This document shows, in pieces, positions 10,208 through 19,543 of a DNA stretch of 64,000 nt. The stretch's first letter is position 1; the number at the start of each line of letters is the position of its first letter. The position numbers were made by a program, and so were the translations under genes. The stretch lies in assembly GCA_031275735.1 (NCBI GenBank), contig JAISOJ010000076.1:1-64000 (forward strand), read 5' to 3'. Source of the stretch: Dysgonamonadaceae bacterium (lineage in GTDB: Bacteria; Bacteroidota; Bacteroidia; Bacteroidales; Azobacteroidaceae). Below the pieces are notes generated by a model, which was not told where the DNA came from, ran no database searches, and saw only the letters and a program-made list of their open reading frames with translations.

Positions 10208-12742
10208 GTGGAAGATAAAATTTATACTTTTGAAGAAGCTTATAAAGCTTCTCTTGATTATTTTAAAGGTGACGAATTGGCTGCTAAAGTGTTTGTCGGT
10301 AAATACGCATTGAAAGATGCTTACGGGAACATTTATGAGAAGTCGCCGGAAGATATGCATCACCGTTTGGCAGGTGAAATTGCCCGTATAGAGCAAAAAT
10401 ATCTGAATCCTCTTTCTGAAAAAGAACTTTTCGACTTGTTTGACCATTTCCGGTACATCATTCCTCAAGGCAGTCCGATGACTGGAATTGGGAATAATCA
10501 TCAAGTAGCTTCTCTTTCTAATTGCTTTGTTATTGGCTTAGAAGGTTCGGCTGATTCGTATGGCGCTATTATTAAAATTGATGAAGAACAAGTGCAATTG
10601 ATGAAGCGCAGAGGTGGAGTAGGGCATGATTTGTCGCATATCCGTCCCAAAGGTTCTCCTGTAAAAAATTCAGCCTTAACTTCAACGGGATTGGTTCCTT
10701 TTATGGAACGTTATTCTAATTCCACCCGCGAAGTGGCACAAGACGGCAGGCGGGGCGCATTAATGTTGAGTGTTTCCATTAAACATCCCGATGCCGAAGC
10801 ATTTATTGATGCAAAGATGACGGAAGGAAAAGTAACCGGAGCCAACGTTTCCGTTAAAATCACAGACGAGTTTATGGCGTCGGTAATAAACGATCGTCCT
10901 TTTGTACAACAATATCCGGTTACTGGGTCAAAATCGGATTATAGTCGTGAAATCAACGCTAAATCGTTGTGGAAAAAAATAATTCATAATGCATGGAAAT
11001 CGGCGGAACCGGGCGTATTATTTTGGGATACGATTCTGCGCGAATCCATCCCCGATTGCTATGCCGATTTGGGTTTTGAAACTGTTTCTACAAATCCTTG
11101 CGGCGAAATACCTCTTTGTCCTTACGACAGTTGCCGTTTGTTAGCTATAAATCTATATTCTTATGTTATTCATCCGTTTACAGCTTCTGCACAATTCGAT
11201 TTTGCTTTATTTAGAAAGCATGTTTCTTTAGCTCAACGGATTATGGACGACATTATCGACTTGGAAATAGAGAAAATAGATGCTATCCTGCAAAAAATCG
11301 ACAGGGATCCGGAAATGTTAGATGTTAAACATACAGAAAAGCTTTTATGGCAAAAAATTCGGCATAAAACATTGTTAGGAAGGCGGACCGGCGTCGGCAT
11401 TACTGCCGAAGGCGATATGTTAGCCGCTTTGGGTTACCGTTATGGCAGAGAAGAAGCTATCGGTTTTGCAGAAGAAATCCAAAAAACATTAGCTTTAGCC
11501 GCCTATGCTTCTTCTATAGAAATGGCAAAAGAACGAGGCGCCTTTACAATATATGATGCAGTAAGAGAAGAAAATAATCCATTTATTAATCGATTAAAAG
11601 AGGCCGATCCTCAGTTGGTAGAAGATATGCGGAAATACGGTCGTCGGAATATTGCTTGCCTCACGATAGCTCCTACCGGTACTACGAGTTTGATGACTCA
11701 GACTACTTCGGGTATTGAACCGGTATTTTTACCCGTATATAAAAGAAGGCGAAAAGTGAATCCTAATGACGCTTCCGCCAAAGTAGATTTTGTAGATGAA
11801 GTAGGCGATACATGGGAAGAATACATTGTTTTTCATCATAAATTTGTGGATTGGATGGAAGCAAGCGGCTATGTTACTTCTAAGAAATATACTCAAGAAG
11901 AGATAGATGATTTGATTAGAAAGTCGCCTTATTATAAAGCAACTTCCAATGAAATAGATTGGATACAGAAAGTAAAAATGCAAGGAAGAATTCAAAAATG
12001 GGTAGATCATTCCATCAGCGTTACGATTAATTTACCTAATGACGCCAGCGAAGAATTAGTTAATAAATTATACGTTGAGGCTTGGAAATCGGGATGTAAA
12101 GGATGTACGGTTTACCGCGAGGGTTCACGTAGTGGAGTTCTTATTGCCGCCGATGATAAAAAGAAAGAGAAAGATCATATCGATTCCCCTGTCATTGTAG
12201 CTAAACGTCCGAGAGAACTGGACGCAGATGTTGTAAAGTTTCAAAATAATAAGGAAAAATGGATCGCTTTCGTAGGTCTGCTGAATGGTCGCCCATATGA
12301 AATTTTCACAGGTATTAATGACGAAGATGAGGGAATATTTCTTCCAAAAAATATTACTAAAGGAGCTATTATCAAAAATATAGATGAAAAAGGGAACAAA
12401 CGTTACGATTTTCAATATACGAATAAGCGAGGTTATAAAACGACTATCGAAGGATTATCCGCTAAATTCAATCCCGAATACTGGAATTATGCCAAATTGA
12501 TTTCCGGCGTATTACGTTATTCTATGCCGGTAGATCAAGTTATCAAATTAGTTGAAGGATTGGAGTTGAAAGATGAATCCATCAACACATGGAAAAATGG
12601 AGTGGAGCGCGCCTTAAAAAAATATATTCAAGAAGGCGCTCAAGCAAAAGGGCAAAAATGTCCCCATTGCGCTCAGGAATCGTTGGTTTACCAAGAAGGT
12701 TGCTTGACTTGCACCAATTGCGGAACTTCCAAATGCGGATAA
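10208..12742 (+). CDS. nrdJ: Adenosylcobalamin-dependent ribonucleoside-diphosphate reductase
   Basis: 844 aa; NCFVIGLEGSADSYGAI, TNPCGEIPL, IAPTGTTSLM, CKGCTVYREGSRSGVL, C-terminal CPHC...CTNCGTSKCG; apparent GTG start. Confidence 0.92.
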   Translation: MEDKIYTFEEAYKASLDYFKGDELAAKVFVGKYALKDAYGNIYEKSPEDMHHRLAGEIARIEQKYLNPLSEKELFDLFDHFRYIIPQGSPMTGIGNNHQVASLSNCFVIGLEGSADSYGAIIKIDEEQVQLMKRRGGVGHDLSHIRPKGSPVKNSALTSTGLVPFMERYSNSTREVAQDGRRGALMLSVSIKHPDAEAFIDAKMTEGKVTGANVSVKITDEFMASVINDRPFVQQYPVTGSKSDYSREINAKSLWKKIIHNAWKSAEPGVLFWDTILRESIPDCYADLGFETVSTNPCGEIPLCPYDSCRLLAINLYSYVIHPFTASAQFDFALFRKHVSLAQRIMDDIIDLEIEKIDAILQKIDRDPEMLDVKHTEKLLWQKIRHKTLLGRRTGVGITAEGDMLAALGYRYGREEAIGFAEEIQKTLALAAYASSIEMAKERGAFTIYDAVREENNPFINRLKEADPQLVEDMRKYGRRNIACLTIAPTGTTSLMTQTTSGIEPVFLPVYKRRRKVNPNDASAKVDFVDEVGDTWEEYIVFHHKFVDWMEASGYVTSKKYTQEEIDDLIRKSPYYKATSNEIDWIQKVKMQGRIQKWVDHSISVTINLPNDASEELVNKLYVEAWKSGCKGCTVYREGSRSGVLIAADDKKKEKDHIDSPVIVAKRPRELDADVVKFQNNKEKWIAFVGLLNGRPYEIFTGINDEDEGIFLPKNITKGAIIKNIDEKGNKRYDFQYTNKRGYKTTIEGLSAKFNPEYWNYAKLISGVLRYSMPVDQVIKLVEGLELKDESINTWKNGVERALKKYIQEGAQAKGQKCPHCAQESLVYQEGCLTCTNCGTSKCG

Positions 12743-12789
12743 TTTTATTATTTATATCGAGCAGACAAGAAAGCTATTTTAATAGAAAG

Positions 12790-13029
12790 TTAAAAAAATG
12801 ATTTTTTCAGGGCTTCCTTGTCTGCTTTTCTTCTATCAAGAATTTCGGTAAAAGCGCGGATTACAGACATTTCTTTGTCTGTTAAATCATCAATCAAAGT
12901 TTTTTTTAATGCCGACTGAAAAACCGCCGGCGAAACTCCCGCTTTTTCACATGCTTTCCTCACATCGCCAAACTGATGTTCATTTGCTCTTCTTTTTCTA
13001 ATAAATTCTAATTCATTCATAATTTTCAA
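12790..13029 (-). CDS. Hypothetical small protein (79 aa)
   Basis: Intact ORF with charged composition (MKIMNELEFIRKRRANEHQFGDVRKACEKAGVS...). Confidence 0.45.
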   Translation of the reverse strand: MKIMNELEFIRKRRANEHQFGDVRKACEKAGVSPAVFQSALKKTLIDDLTDKEMSVIRAFTEILDRRKADKEALKKSFF

Positions 13030-13500
13030 AATTATTTTAATTTGTATTCTAATGTTTTTACTATACTCAAACCCTATTTTGCATAATTATTGCAGGATTA
13101 TTGCACGTTTTACGCATTTAAACGATGTATATTGTGCAAATATATAACATATATTGCTAAAAAATGCATTTTTTTGATAATATTTTTTTGATAATAAATG
13201 AAAAATTTCATTATATATCTGAATTACAAAAAAATATCATTGTTAGATTATTGAATGGGCAAAAGAACAAAAAATGAGAATTAACTAAAATTATATACAT
13301 TAAAATAAATAGTGTTTAATTATATTTTACGCTAGCGAATTTTGTTTGTAATAATTTAAAGAATTAAAAAATAATTTATTTTATTATTTTGCTTTTTATG
13401 CAAGGATAGAGACGGACTGTTGTTTTTTTTATTGATCTATGAGTAATAATTTCAATTTTTCATGTAAATTTGCTCTGAATCTTTTATAAAATGTAAAATT

Positions 13501-13878
13501 ATGGATATTAAGGCAAAATTTGACCATTACAATTATAATGTATTGGATTTGGAACGAAGTTTGGTTTTTTATGAGAAAGCTTTAGGTTTCAAAGTGCATC
13601 ATCAGCAAAAGGCGGATGACGGTTCTTTTTTGATTACTTATTTAACTGACAATGCTTCTCCTTTTCTGCTAGAGCTTACCTGGTTGCGCGATTGGAAAAA
13701 ACCTTACGAATTAGGTGATAACGAACAACATTTGTGCGTCAGGGTGGCTGGCAATTACGATAAAATCCGTCAATTCCACAAAGAAAACGGTTGGGTTTGT
13801 TACGAAAACCAAAATATGGGCTTGTATTTTATCGAAGACCCCGATGGTTACTGGATTGAAGTTTTACCTGTAATCTAA
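13501..13878 (+). CDS. VOC-family (glyoxalase I-like) protein
   Basis: FDHYNYNVLDLERSLVFYEKALGFKV ... MGLYFIEDPDGYWIEVLPV. Confidence 0.9.
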   Translation: MDIKAKFDHYNYNVLDLERSLVFYEKALGFKVHHQQKADDGSFLITYLTDNASPFLLELTWLRDWKKPYELGDNEQHLCVRVAGNYDKIRQFHKENGWVCYENQNMGLYFIEDPDGYWIEVLPVI

Positions 13879-13884
13879 AATAAA

Positions 13885-14580
13885 ATGAAGCACATCGTTT
13901 TTTTAACCGGCGCCGGTATGAGTGCCGAAAGCGGAATAAGTACATTTCGCGACTCGAATGGATTATGGGAACAATATGACGTGAGAGAAGTCGCAAGTAT
14001 TGAAGGTTGGTATCGGAATCCGGATTTGATACTGAAATTTTATAACGATCGCCGGGCACAATTAAGGGAAGTAGAACCTAATGAGGGTCATAAAATCATA
14101 GCTGCTTTAGAAAAGGATCTTCAGGTTACTGTCGTCACTCAAAATGTTGATGATTTGCATGAAAGAGCTGGAAGCTCTCGCGTTATTCACTTGCATGGAG
14201 AATTAACAAAAGTATGTAACGAAAATAAAACTTTAATATACGATATAGGTACGGGAGTAATTAATCCCGGCGATAAAGCGGAAGATGGCTCTCGTCTTCG
14301 TCCTTTTATTGTTTGGTTTGGAGAAACTGTTCCTTTGATCGAGCGAGCAGCCGAAATTGTTTCAACCGCAGATATCGTTGTGATTATCGGAACTTCGATG
14401 CAAGTCTATCCGGCTGCCGGCTTAATCCATTATGCAAAAGGAGGTATTCCGGTTTATTTAATCGATCCTAATCCGGTAGATAGTTCTTCCTATTTGCAGG
14501 TAGAAATAATCAGAGAAAAAGCCGGTAAAGGGATGACAATTCTTCGAGAAAAATTGTATAAAAATGGTAGATTATTCTGA
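13885..14580 (+). CDS. cobB: NAD-dependent protein deacylase (Sir2 family)
   Basis: FLTGAGMSAESGISTFRDSNGLWE, TQNVDDLHERAGSSRVIHLHGE, GTSMQVYPAAGL. Confidence 0.93.
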   Translation: MKHIVFLTGAGMSAESGISTFRDSNGLWEQYDVREVASIEGWYRNPDLILKFYNDRRAQLREVEPNEGHKIIAALEKDLQVTVVTQNVDDLHERAGSSRVIHLHGELTKVCNENKTLIYDIGTGVINPGDKAEDGSRLRPFIVWFGETVPLIERAAEIVSTADIVVIIGTSMQVYPAAGLIHYAKGGIPVYLIDPNPVDSSSYLQVEIIREKAGKGMTILREKLYKNGRLF

Positions 14581-14738
14581 TTTATATACCGCGCACAAGA
14601 TAATGGGTGAGTATTTAAGGCTGTATTTGAATTATGTTATTCAGTAACGAGTAAAAAATAAGATGGTAACTTTGTATATTATTAAATACGTTATCCATAA
14701 TAACAGAAGACGAAATCAGATATAATAAACAAAAGGAA

Positions 14739-15071
14739 ATGACAGGTAATTTCTATCGTCAGGGACAATGTTATTCACAAGCCATGCGTCGGGTAAACGA
14801 CCCTGATTTTGCAAGTTTTGCCCAAGAGCGGATTATCCCGCACGGCATATACGATGTAAACGACAACACCGGATACGTTACTTTCGGCACAAGCAAAGAC
14901 ACTTCGGAATTCGTTTGTGACAACCTTTTGCGGGTATGGATAGAGCATCTGCAATACCGCTATCCGCAAGCCCATACCATTATGGTACTTTGCGATGAAG
15001 GCGGCTCAAATGCCGGTTCACATTATATCGTAAAACAGGATTTATGTAAATCCCTAAATGGAATTACCTGA
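14739..15071 (+). pseudogene. ISAzo13-family transposase remnant with internal deletion
   Basis: IIPHGIYDVNDNTGYVTFGTSKDTSEFV...MVLCDEGGSNAG core, then direct junction to the 3' end sequence (TCCCTAAATGGAATTACCTGATAAAAAC) also found at 21353. Confidence 0.75.
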
Positions 15072-15285
15072 TAAAAACATCTTAAATTACCAACTTATTT
15101 TTACTTGTTACTAACCTGAAAAACCTCGTTTTCCAAGCGCATGGAATGGAAAAGGTTTTTTACAGAGGAAAGAAATTGGCTGTGTTGAATCTTCCAACAC
15201 ACTTGTTGAATAAAATCACAAAATAAGGCGCTTAAAAAATTCGAATCCATTTATCTTTGAGGCAAAAACGTTTAAACCCATCGTT

Positions 15286-16899
15286 ATGCGACTAAGAGCC
15301 GGCAATGTATTCGTATCCTTGCTTGATTTACTGAAAGTAAAACATACAGGGAAATTCGCCGACAGGTATTTCAATGAGCATCCGCACAAATACAACCTGT
15401 TCGGCATTTCCAAAATGTTGTCCGACTATGGAATTGAAAACGCCGGAACAAAAATTGTCGATAAAGAAAAAGATATTTTCAACATCGAATGTCCGTTTGT
15501 AGCTCATTTCGGCAATGAATTTGTTGTCGTACACAAAATAGAACAAGATAAAGTGCATTATATCTGGAACGGAAAAAATATGTCTGTTCCGGTAGATGAA
15601 TTTATAAAGGCGTGGACAGGAATAATTCTTTTAGCGGAAACTACCAAATATTCTATCGAACCGGATTATAAGGAGCGCCGGGAAAAAGAACAATTGTATT
15701 TTGCTCAAAAATTTTTATTATTTTCAGCTGTTTGCCTGCTTCTGTCTATCGCTTATTTCACTCATTCTTTGTTTACAAATACCGGGTTGACATTGCTTTT
15801 GTTGACCGATTTAGCCGGCGTTTATATCTCTTATTTATTGATATTAAAACAATTAGATATCCAAAGCAAGTATGCGGATAAAATTTGTTCACTTTTCGGC
15901 AAAAACGATTGCAATACCGTTTTGGAAACTCCGGCGGCAAAATTGGGCGGCGTTTTCGGATGGAGTGAAATCGGCTTCGGCTATTTTACGGCAAACGCAT
16001 TCATTTTGCTCTTTTCCCCTGGTTGGACTTCTTATTTGGCGATAATAAACCTTTTTGCGCTTCCTTATACCGGCTGGAGCGTATGGTATCAAAAATTCAA
16101 AGCAAAACAGTGGTGTCCGCTCTGTTTGATTGTACAAATCCTGTTGTGGGTGATTTTTGCTTTGAATGGGTTGTTCGGATATATACAACTGCCTGCTTTC
16201 GATTGGGTTAGCTTGATCGATCTATTGACGGTCATTTGTATTTACGGAACAGGAATATTGAGCATCAACATTTTAGTTCCGCTGTTGAGCAAAGGACGGA
16301 TGGTAGAACATTTGAAACAGGAAATCAACAGTTTGAAAGCCAACGAAGAAGTTTTTAAAACCTTGCTTCAAAACCGGTCTTATTTTGAAACCACTCGATC
16401 CGATTCACAAATTCTTTTCGGAGACCCGGACGCCGGTTTACGAATCACAATTCTGACAAATCCTTATTGCAATCCCTGCGCATACATGCACAAACGAGTA
16501 GAGAAATTCCTGAAAGATACAAATAATACCGTCTGTGTACAGTATATTTTTTCGTCTTTCGACAGTAGTTTGGATTCCATCAATAAATATCTGATTGCAA
16601 CGTATTTAGAAAAAGAAAGAAATGCCGCTTTACAAATTTTCAAGGATTGGTTTGAAAAAGGAAAAACGTTGCAGGAAGCCTTTTTTAAAGATTTTCATTT
16701 GAATATAGACAGTCCGGCTGTTGAAACCGAATTTCAAAACCACGAATCGTGGAAAGCGAGAACGAAACTGCGGGCAACGCCAACGATTTTAGTCAACGGA
16801 TATCAGTTGCCGGAAAATTACCGGATAGAGGATTTACGTTATTTTACAAATTTGATAATCGACGTCGATAAGTTATTGCCGAAGGTAGTAAGGCAATAA
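15286..16899 (+). CDS. C39-peptidase-like domain / vitamin K epoxide reductase / thioredoxin-like fusion
   Basis: N-terminal ~130 aa C39-like (YNLFGISKMLSDYGIENAG..., CPFVAHFGNEFVVVHKI, VPVDEFIKAWTGIILL); TM region with CNTV and WCPLCLIVQ (VKOR); C-terminal TNPYCNPCAYMH and RATPTILVNGYQLP (DsbA-like). Confidence 0.8.
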   Translation: MRLRAGNVFVSLLDLLKVKHTGKFADRYFNEHPHKYNLFGISKMLSDYGIENAGTKIVDKEKDIFNIECPFVAHFGNEFVVVHKIEQDKVHYIWNGKNMSVPVDEFIKAWTGIILLAETTKYSIEPDYKERREKEQLYFAQKFLLFSAVCLLLSIAYFTHSLFTNTGLTLLLLTDLAGVYISYLLILKQLDIQSKYADKICSLFGKNDCNTVLETPAAKLGGVFGWSEIGFGYFTANAFILLFSPGWTSYLAIINLFALPYTGWSVWYQKFKAKQWCPLCLIVQILLWVIFALNGLFGYIQLPAFDWVSLIDLLTVICIYGTGILSINILVPLLSKGRMVEHLKQEINSLKANEEVFKTLLQNRSYFETTRSDSQILFGDPDAGLRITILTNPYCNPCAYMHKRVEKFLKDTNNTVCVQYIFSSFDSSLDSINKYLIATYLEKERNAALQIFKDWFEKGKTLQEAFFKDFHLNIDSPAVETEFQNHESWKARTKLRATPTILVNGYQLPENYRIEDLRYFTNLIIDVDKLLPKVVRQ

Positions 16900-17038
16900 G
16901 CAATAAATTAGCTGTTTATTGTTATAATTTCTACAATTTATAAATTTATTTAATTACTTTTGTATCATGAAGAAAATTAATTTGAAAGGGATTTCAGAAA
17001 CCCTGAGTGAAAAAGAACTGAAGAATGTAATGGGAGGT
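16864..17038 (+). repeat. Copy 1 of a ~175-bp duplicated block (3' tail of fusion gene, intergenic region, promoter and GG leader)
   Basis: Closely matches 19207..19380 by eye. Confidence 0.85.
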
Positions 17039-17227
17039 GTTGCAGTGTTAACTCTTAGCAAGAAAGAGGCTGATGGAACTGGAGGAGGTGGTGGCGGTAA
17101 TGGTTGTGGTAGTCCCACAGGAGGTACGTGCTCTGGAGCTTGTACTACTGCAATTTTAACTGATGGAACTTGTACATGGTACACCATTCCCGGAAGTGGC
17201 ACTTATTGTGCATGTAAAGAAAACTAA
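16967..17227 (+). CDS. GG-leader natural product precursor peptide (86 aa, Cys/Gly-rich core)
   Basis: MKKINLKGISETLSEKELKNVMGG leader followed by a core with 6 Cys (NGCGSPTGGTCSGACTTAILTDGTCTWY...YCACKEN). Confidence 0.85.
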   Translation: MKKINLKGISETLSEKELKNVMGGVAVLTLSKKEADGTGGGGGGNGCGSPTGGTCSGACTTAILTDGTCTWYTIPGSGTYCACKEN

Positions 17228-17312
17228 TAATTGAAGGAGAGGCTATCCAAAATATTTTTAACGTGTATGATATCAAGATATGTCTCTCTTAAATTTAAAT
17301 ACTTAATAGGAT

Positions 17313-18491
17313 ATGAATAAAATAAGACATTTATTATTTTTTCTTTTGTTTATTTTTAATGTAATACCGAATTTTAGCCGGAATAAGGTAATTCAATTAG
17401 AGTTGAATGGAAAAAAATACGATTATCTTTATATCCAGATAAAACATTTATTCAAAGAAAAAACTAAAATTGATGGAAAGTCTATAGATGGTTGTAAATG
17501 GATTTTTAGTGTGCCGGATTCCATAGCCCAAGAAGCTTGCTTTATTGAATTTCGCTATAAACAGAGCAATGATAAAATAGAGGATTTACGAGCATTGGGT
17601 TTTTTGGGAGTTATTAACGGCGACACTCTTAAAAATTATTATGTCAATTTTGATAATACCGGAGATACGATATTACTGCATGGAAATTTTTCAAAAATAG
17701 AAACGCATACAAGTTTATCATCATTTGAAAATGATAGTAGTGGAATTGGAAATTGGTATCGTGATTTTTTTATAGTTAATCCTCAAGAAAACAAGTATCT
17801 GATGGAACGGATGCAATCGCCGTTTTTCAGTTTCTTTAAAAACTTCAATGATAATAACATAAATTATAAAGACTATATTAACGAATACATTCAAAAAATA
17901 AGAGAAAATCCCGACTCAAAATATTATATTACAAATTTAGCCTCAACTTTAAGTTTCTATTTATCCACTCAAGATATAGAAGAATTGTACAGTTTTTTCT
18001 CTCCAACAATTAAAAATTCTTATTTTGGGAGAGAAGTTTACCGCTATTTTCTTTCTAAAAACCTATATCTCAATTCCAAATTTGAAAATAGTATTCTTCC
18101 TTCATGGGATACGGGAAATTTAGAGCCAATCATTCAAGATACGTTAAAATACAATTTAGTAATCTTTTCCGCATCTTGGTGTGGGCCTTGTATAAAAGAA
18201 ATACCTTTATTAAAAGAAGTTTATAGTGACTTACAGGAAAATTTACCCATGACTTACATTTCAATTGATGAATTAAAAACAGTTAAAGCATGGGGAAAGT
18301 TAATGCGAAAAGAAAATATCCCTTGGCGTAGCTTGTTGGCTACAAACGAAATAGATAAAATTAAAAAAAAATATTTTGTAGAAGGAATACCTCATACTTT
18401 ATTAGTCTATCCGGATAAACGAATTGAAATTTTAGATATTAGAATAAAAGAAAAGAAAGAAAAATTATATGTGTTAGCGGGTAAAAAATAA
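17313..18491 (+). CDS. TlpA-like thioredoxin-family protein
   Basis: Signal peptide; FSASWCGPCIKEIPLLKEVYSDL; EGIPHTLLVYPDK. Confidence 0.85.
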   Translation: MNKIRHLLFFLLFIFNVIPNFSRNKVIQLELNGKKYDYLYIQIKHLFKEKTKIDGKSIDGCKWIFSVPDSIAQEACFIEFRYKQSNDKIEDLRALGFLGVINGDTLKNYYVNFDNTGDTILLHGNFSKIETHTSLSSFENDSSGIGNWYRDFFIVNPQENKYLMERMQSPFFSFFKNFNDNNINYKDYINEYIQKIRENPDSKYYITNLASTLSFYLSTQDIEELYSFFSPTIKNSYFGREVYRYFLSKNLYLNSKFENSILPSWDTGNLEPIIQDTLKYNLVIFSASWCGPCIKEIPLLKEVYSDLQENLPMTYISIDELKTVKAWGKLMRKENIPWRSLLATNEIDKIKKKYFVEGIPHTLLVYPDKRIEILDIRIKEKKEKLYVLAGKK

Positions 18492-18723
18492 TGTATTTGT
18501 CTTTTAAAAGACTGATATCGAAACTTTTCTACCAAACTTTTTTATTCCGTAGGACATTGATTAGTTAATCAACAATCCTTTGCGGAATTTTCTTTTTTAA
18601 AAAGATTGCCGACTAAGAATAAATTCCTATTTTTGTAAATCGAATAAAAATAATCGTTTATGCAGAAATAAAAATAACATAATATTAATAAAGCATTTGT
18701 TTTGTTATTTGTGATTTCACGAA

Positions 18724-18821
18724 ATCGCCAATTGAATGAAACTTACACATAATAACACAAGTGAATGTCCATGGTTTAGGCATGGGCTTTCTTAGTTTGT
18801 GTAAGTTGGGTGTTTGGCGAT
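18724..18821. repeat. Interrupted long inverted repeat with nested stem
   Basis: ATCGCCA (18724-18730) / TGGCGAT (18815-18821) and AACTTACACA (18740-18749) / TGTGTAAGTT (18798-18807), inner GTCCATG/CATGGGC. Confidence 0.75.
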
Positions 18822-18877
18822 ACCTCAAAAAGCAAGTAAGATAAGTTCCATGCTTTGTTATTTTAAAACAATAACTT

Positions 18878-19198
18878 ATGAACAACATCCATATCGGTTC
18901 CATTATCAAGCAAAAATTGGCTGAAAATTCCATGACTATCAAAGATTTCTCGGAAAAAATCAATTGCGACCGAACCACCGTATATGATATTTTCAAGCGG
19001 AAGAGCATTGATGTAGAACAACTGATGCGAATCTCTCAAGCGCTCAAGTATAATTTTCTCGAAGAAGTCTATTTGAAACGAACAACCATAAACGTTCCAG
19101 CCTCTCAAAGAATTATTATCGGCGTCGAAATAGATAAAAGCGTCTTGCCGAAATTGGATTTACCCGATGCCTTTATCCTGCTGATAAAACCGGAATGA
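18878..19198 (+). CDS. Xre-type helix-turn-helix regulator
   Basis: IGSIIKQKLAENSMTIKDFSEKINCDRTTVYDIFKRKSIDVEQLMRISQAL. Confidence 0.82.
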   Translation: MNNIHIGSIIKQKLAENSMTIKDFSEKINCDRTTVYDIFKRKSIDVEQLMRISQALKYNFLEEVYLKRTTINVPASQRIIIGVEIDKSVLPKLDLPDAFILLIKPE

Positions 19199-19206
19199 CA
19201 ATCGCT

Positions 19207-19380
19207 GTCGATAAATTATTGCCGGAGGTAGTAAGTTAATAAGCAATAAATTAGCTGTTTATTGTTATAGTTTCTACAATTTATTAAAAATTTAATTACT
19301 TTTGTGTTATGAAGAAAATTAATTTGAAAGGGTTTTCGAAAACCCTGAATGAAAAGGAACTGAGGAATGTGATGGGAGGA
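19207..19380 (+). repeat. Copy 2 of the duplicated leader/promoter block
   Basis: Near-identical to 16864..17038, including a relic of the upstream gene's C-terminus (VDKLLPEVVS*). Confidence 0.85.
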
Positions 19381-19473
19381 GGGCCTATTTATTACAGGAA
19401 GGTTATGGATGACAACGAAGATGCAATTGACGGATATGGATTAGTAAGTGGTATGAGTAGATGTCCATGGTAA
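19309..19473 (+). CDS. GG-leader precursor peptide 2 (54 aa), not in the supplied ORF track
   Basis: MKKINLKGFSKTLNEKELRNVMGG-GPIYYRKVMDDNEDAIDGYGLVSGMSRCPW*; leader nearly identical to 16967 peptide. Confidence 0.85.
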   Translation: MKKINLKGFSKTLNEKELRNVMGGGPIYYRKVMDDNEDAIDGYGLVSGMSRCPW

Positions 19474-19543
19474 ATAAGTGTTTGATCGGACTAATGTAAA
19501 GTTGATAAAACAGAATAAGTTTTCACAAATAAAAACGAACAAT

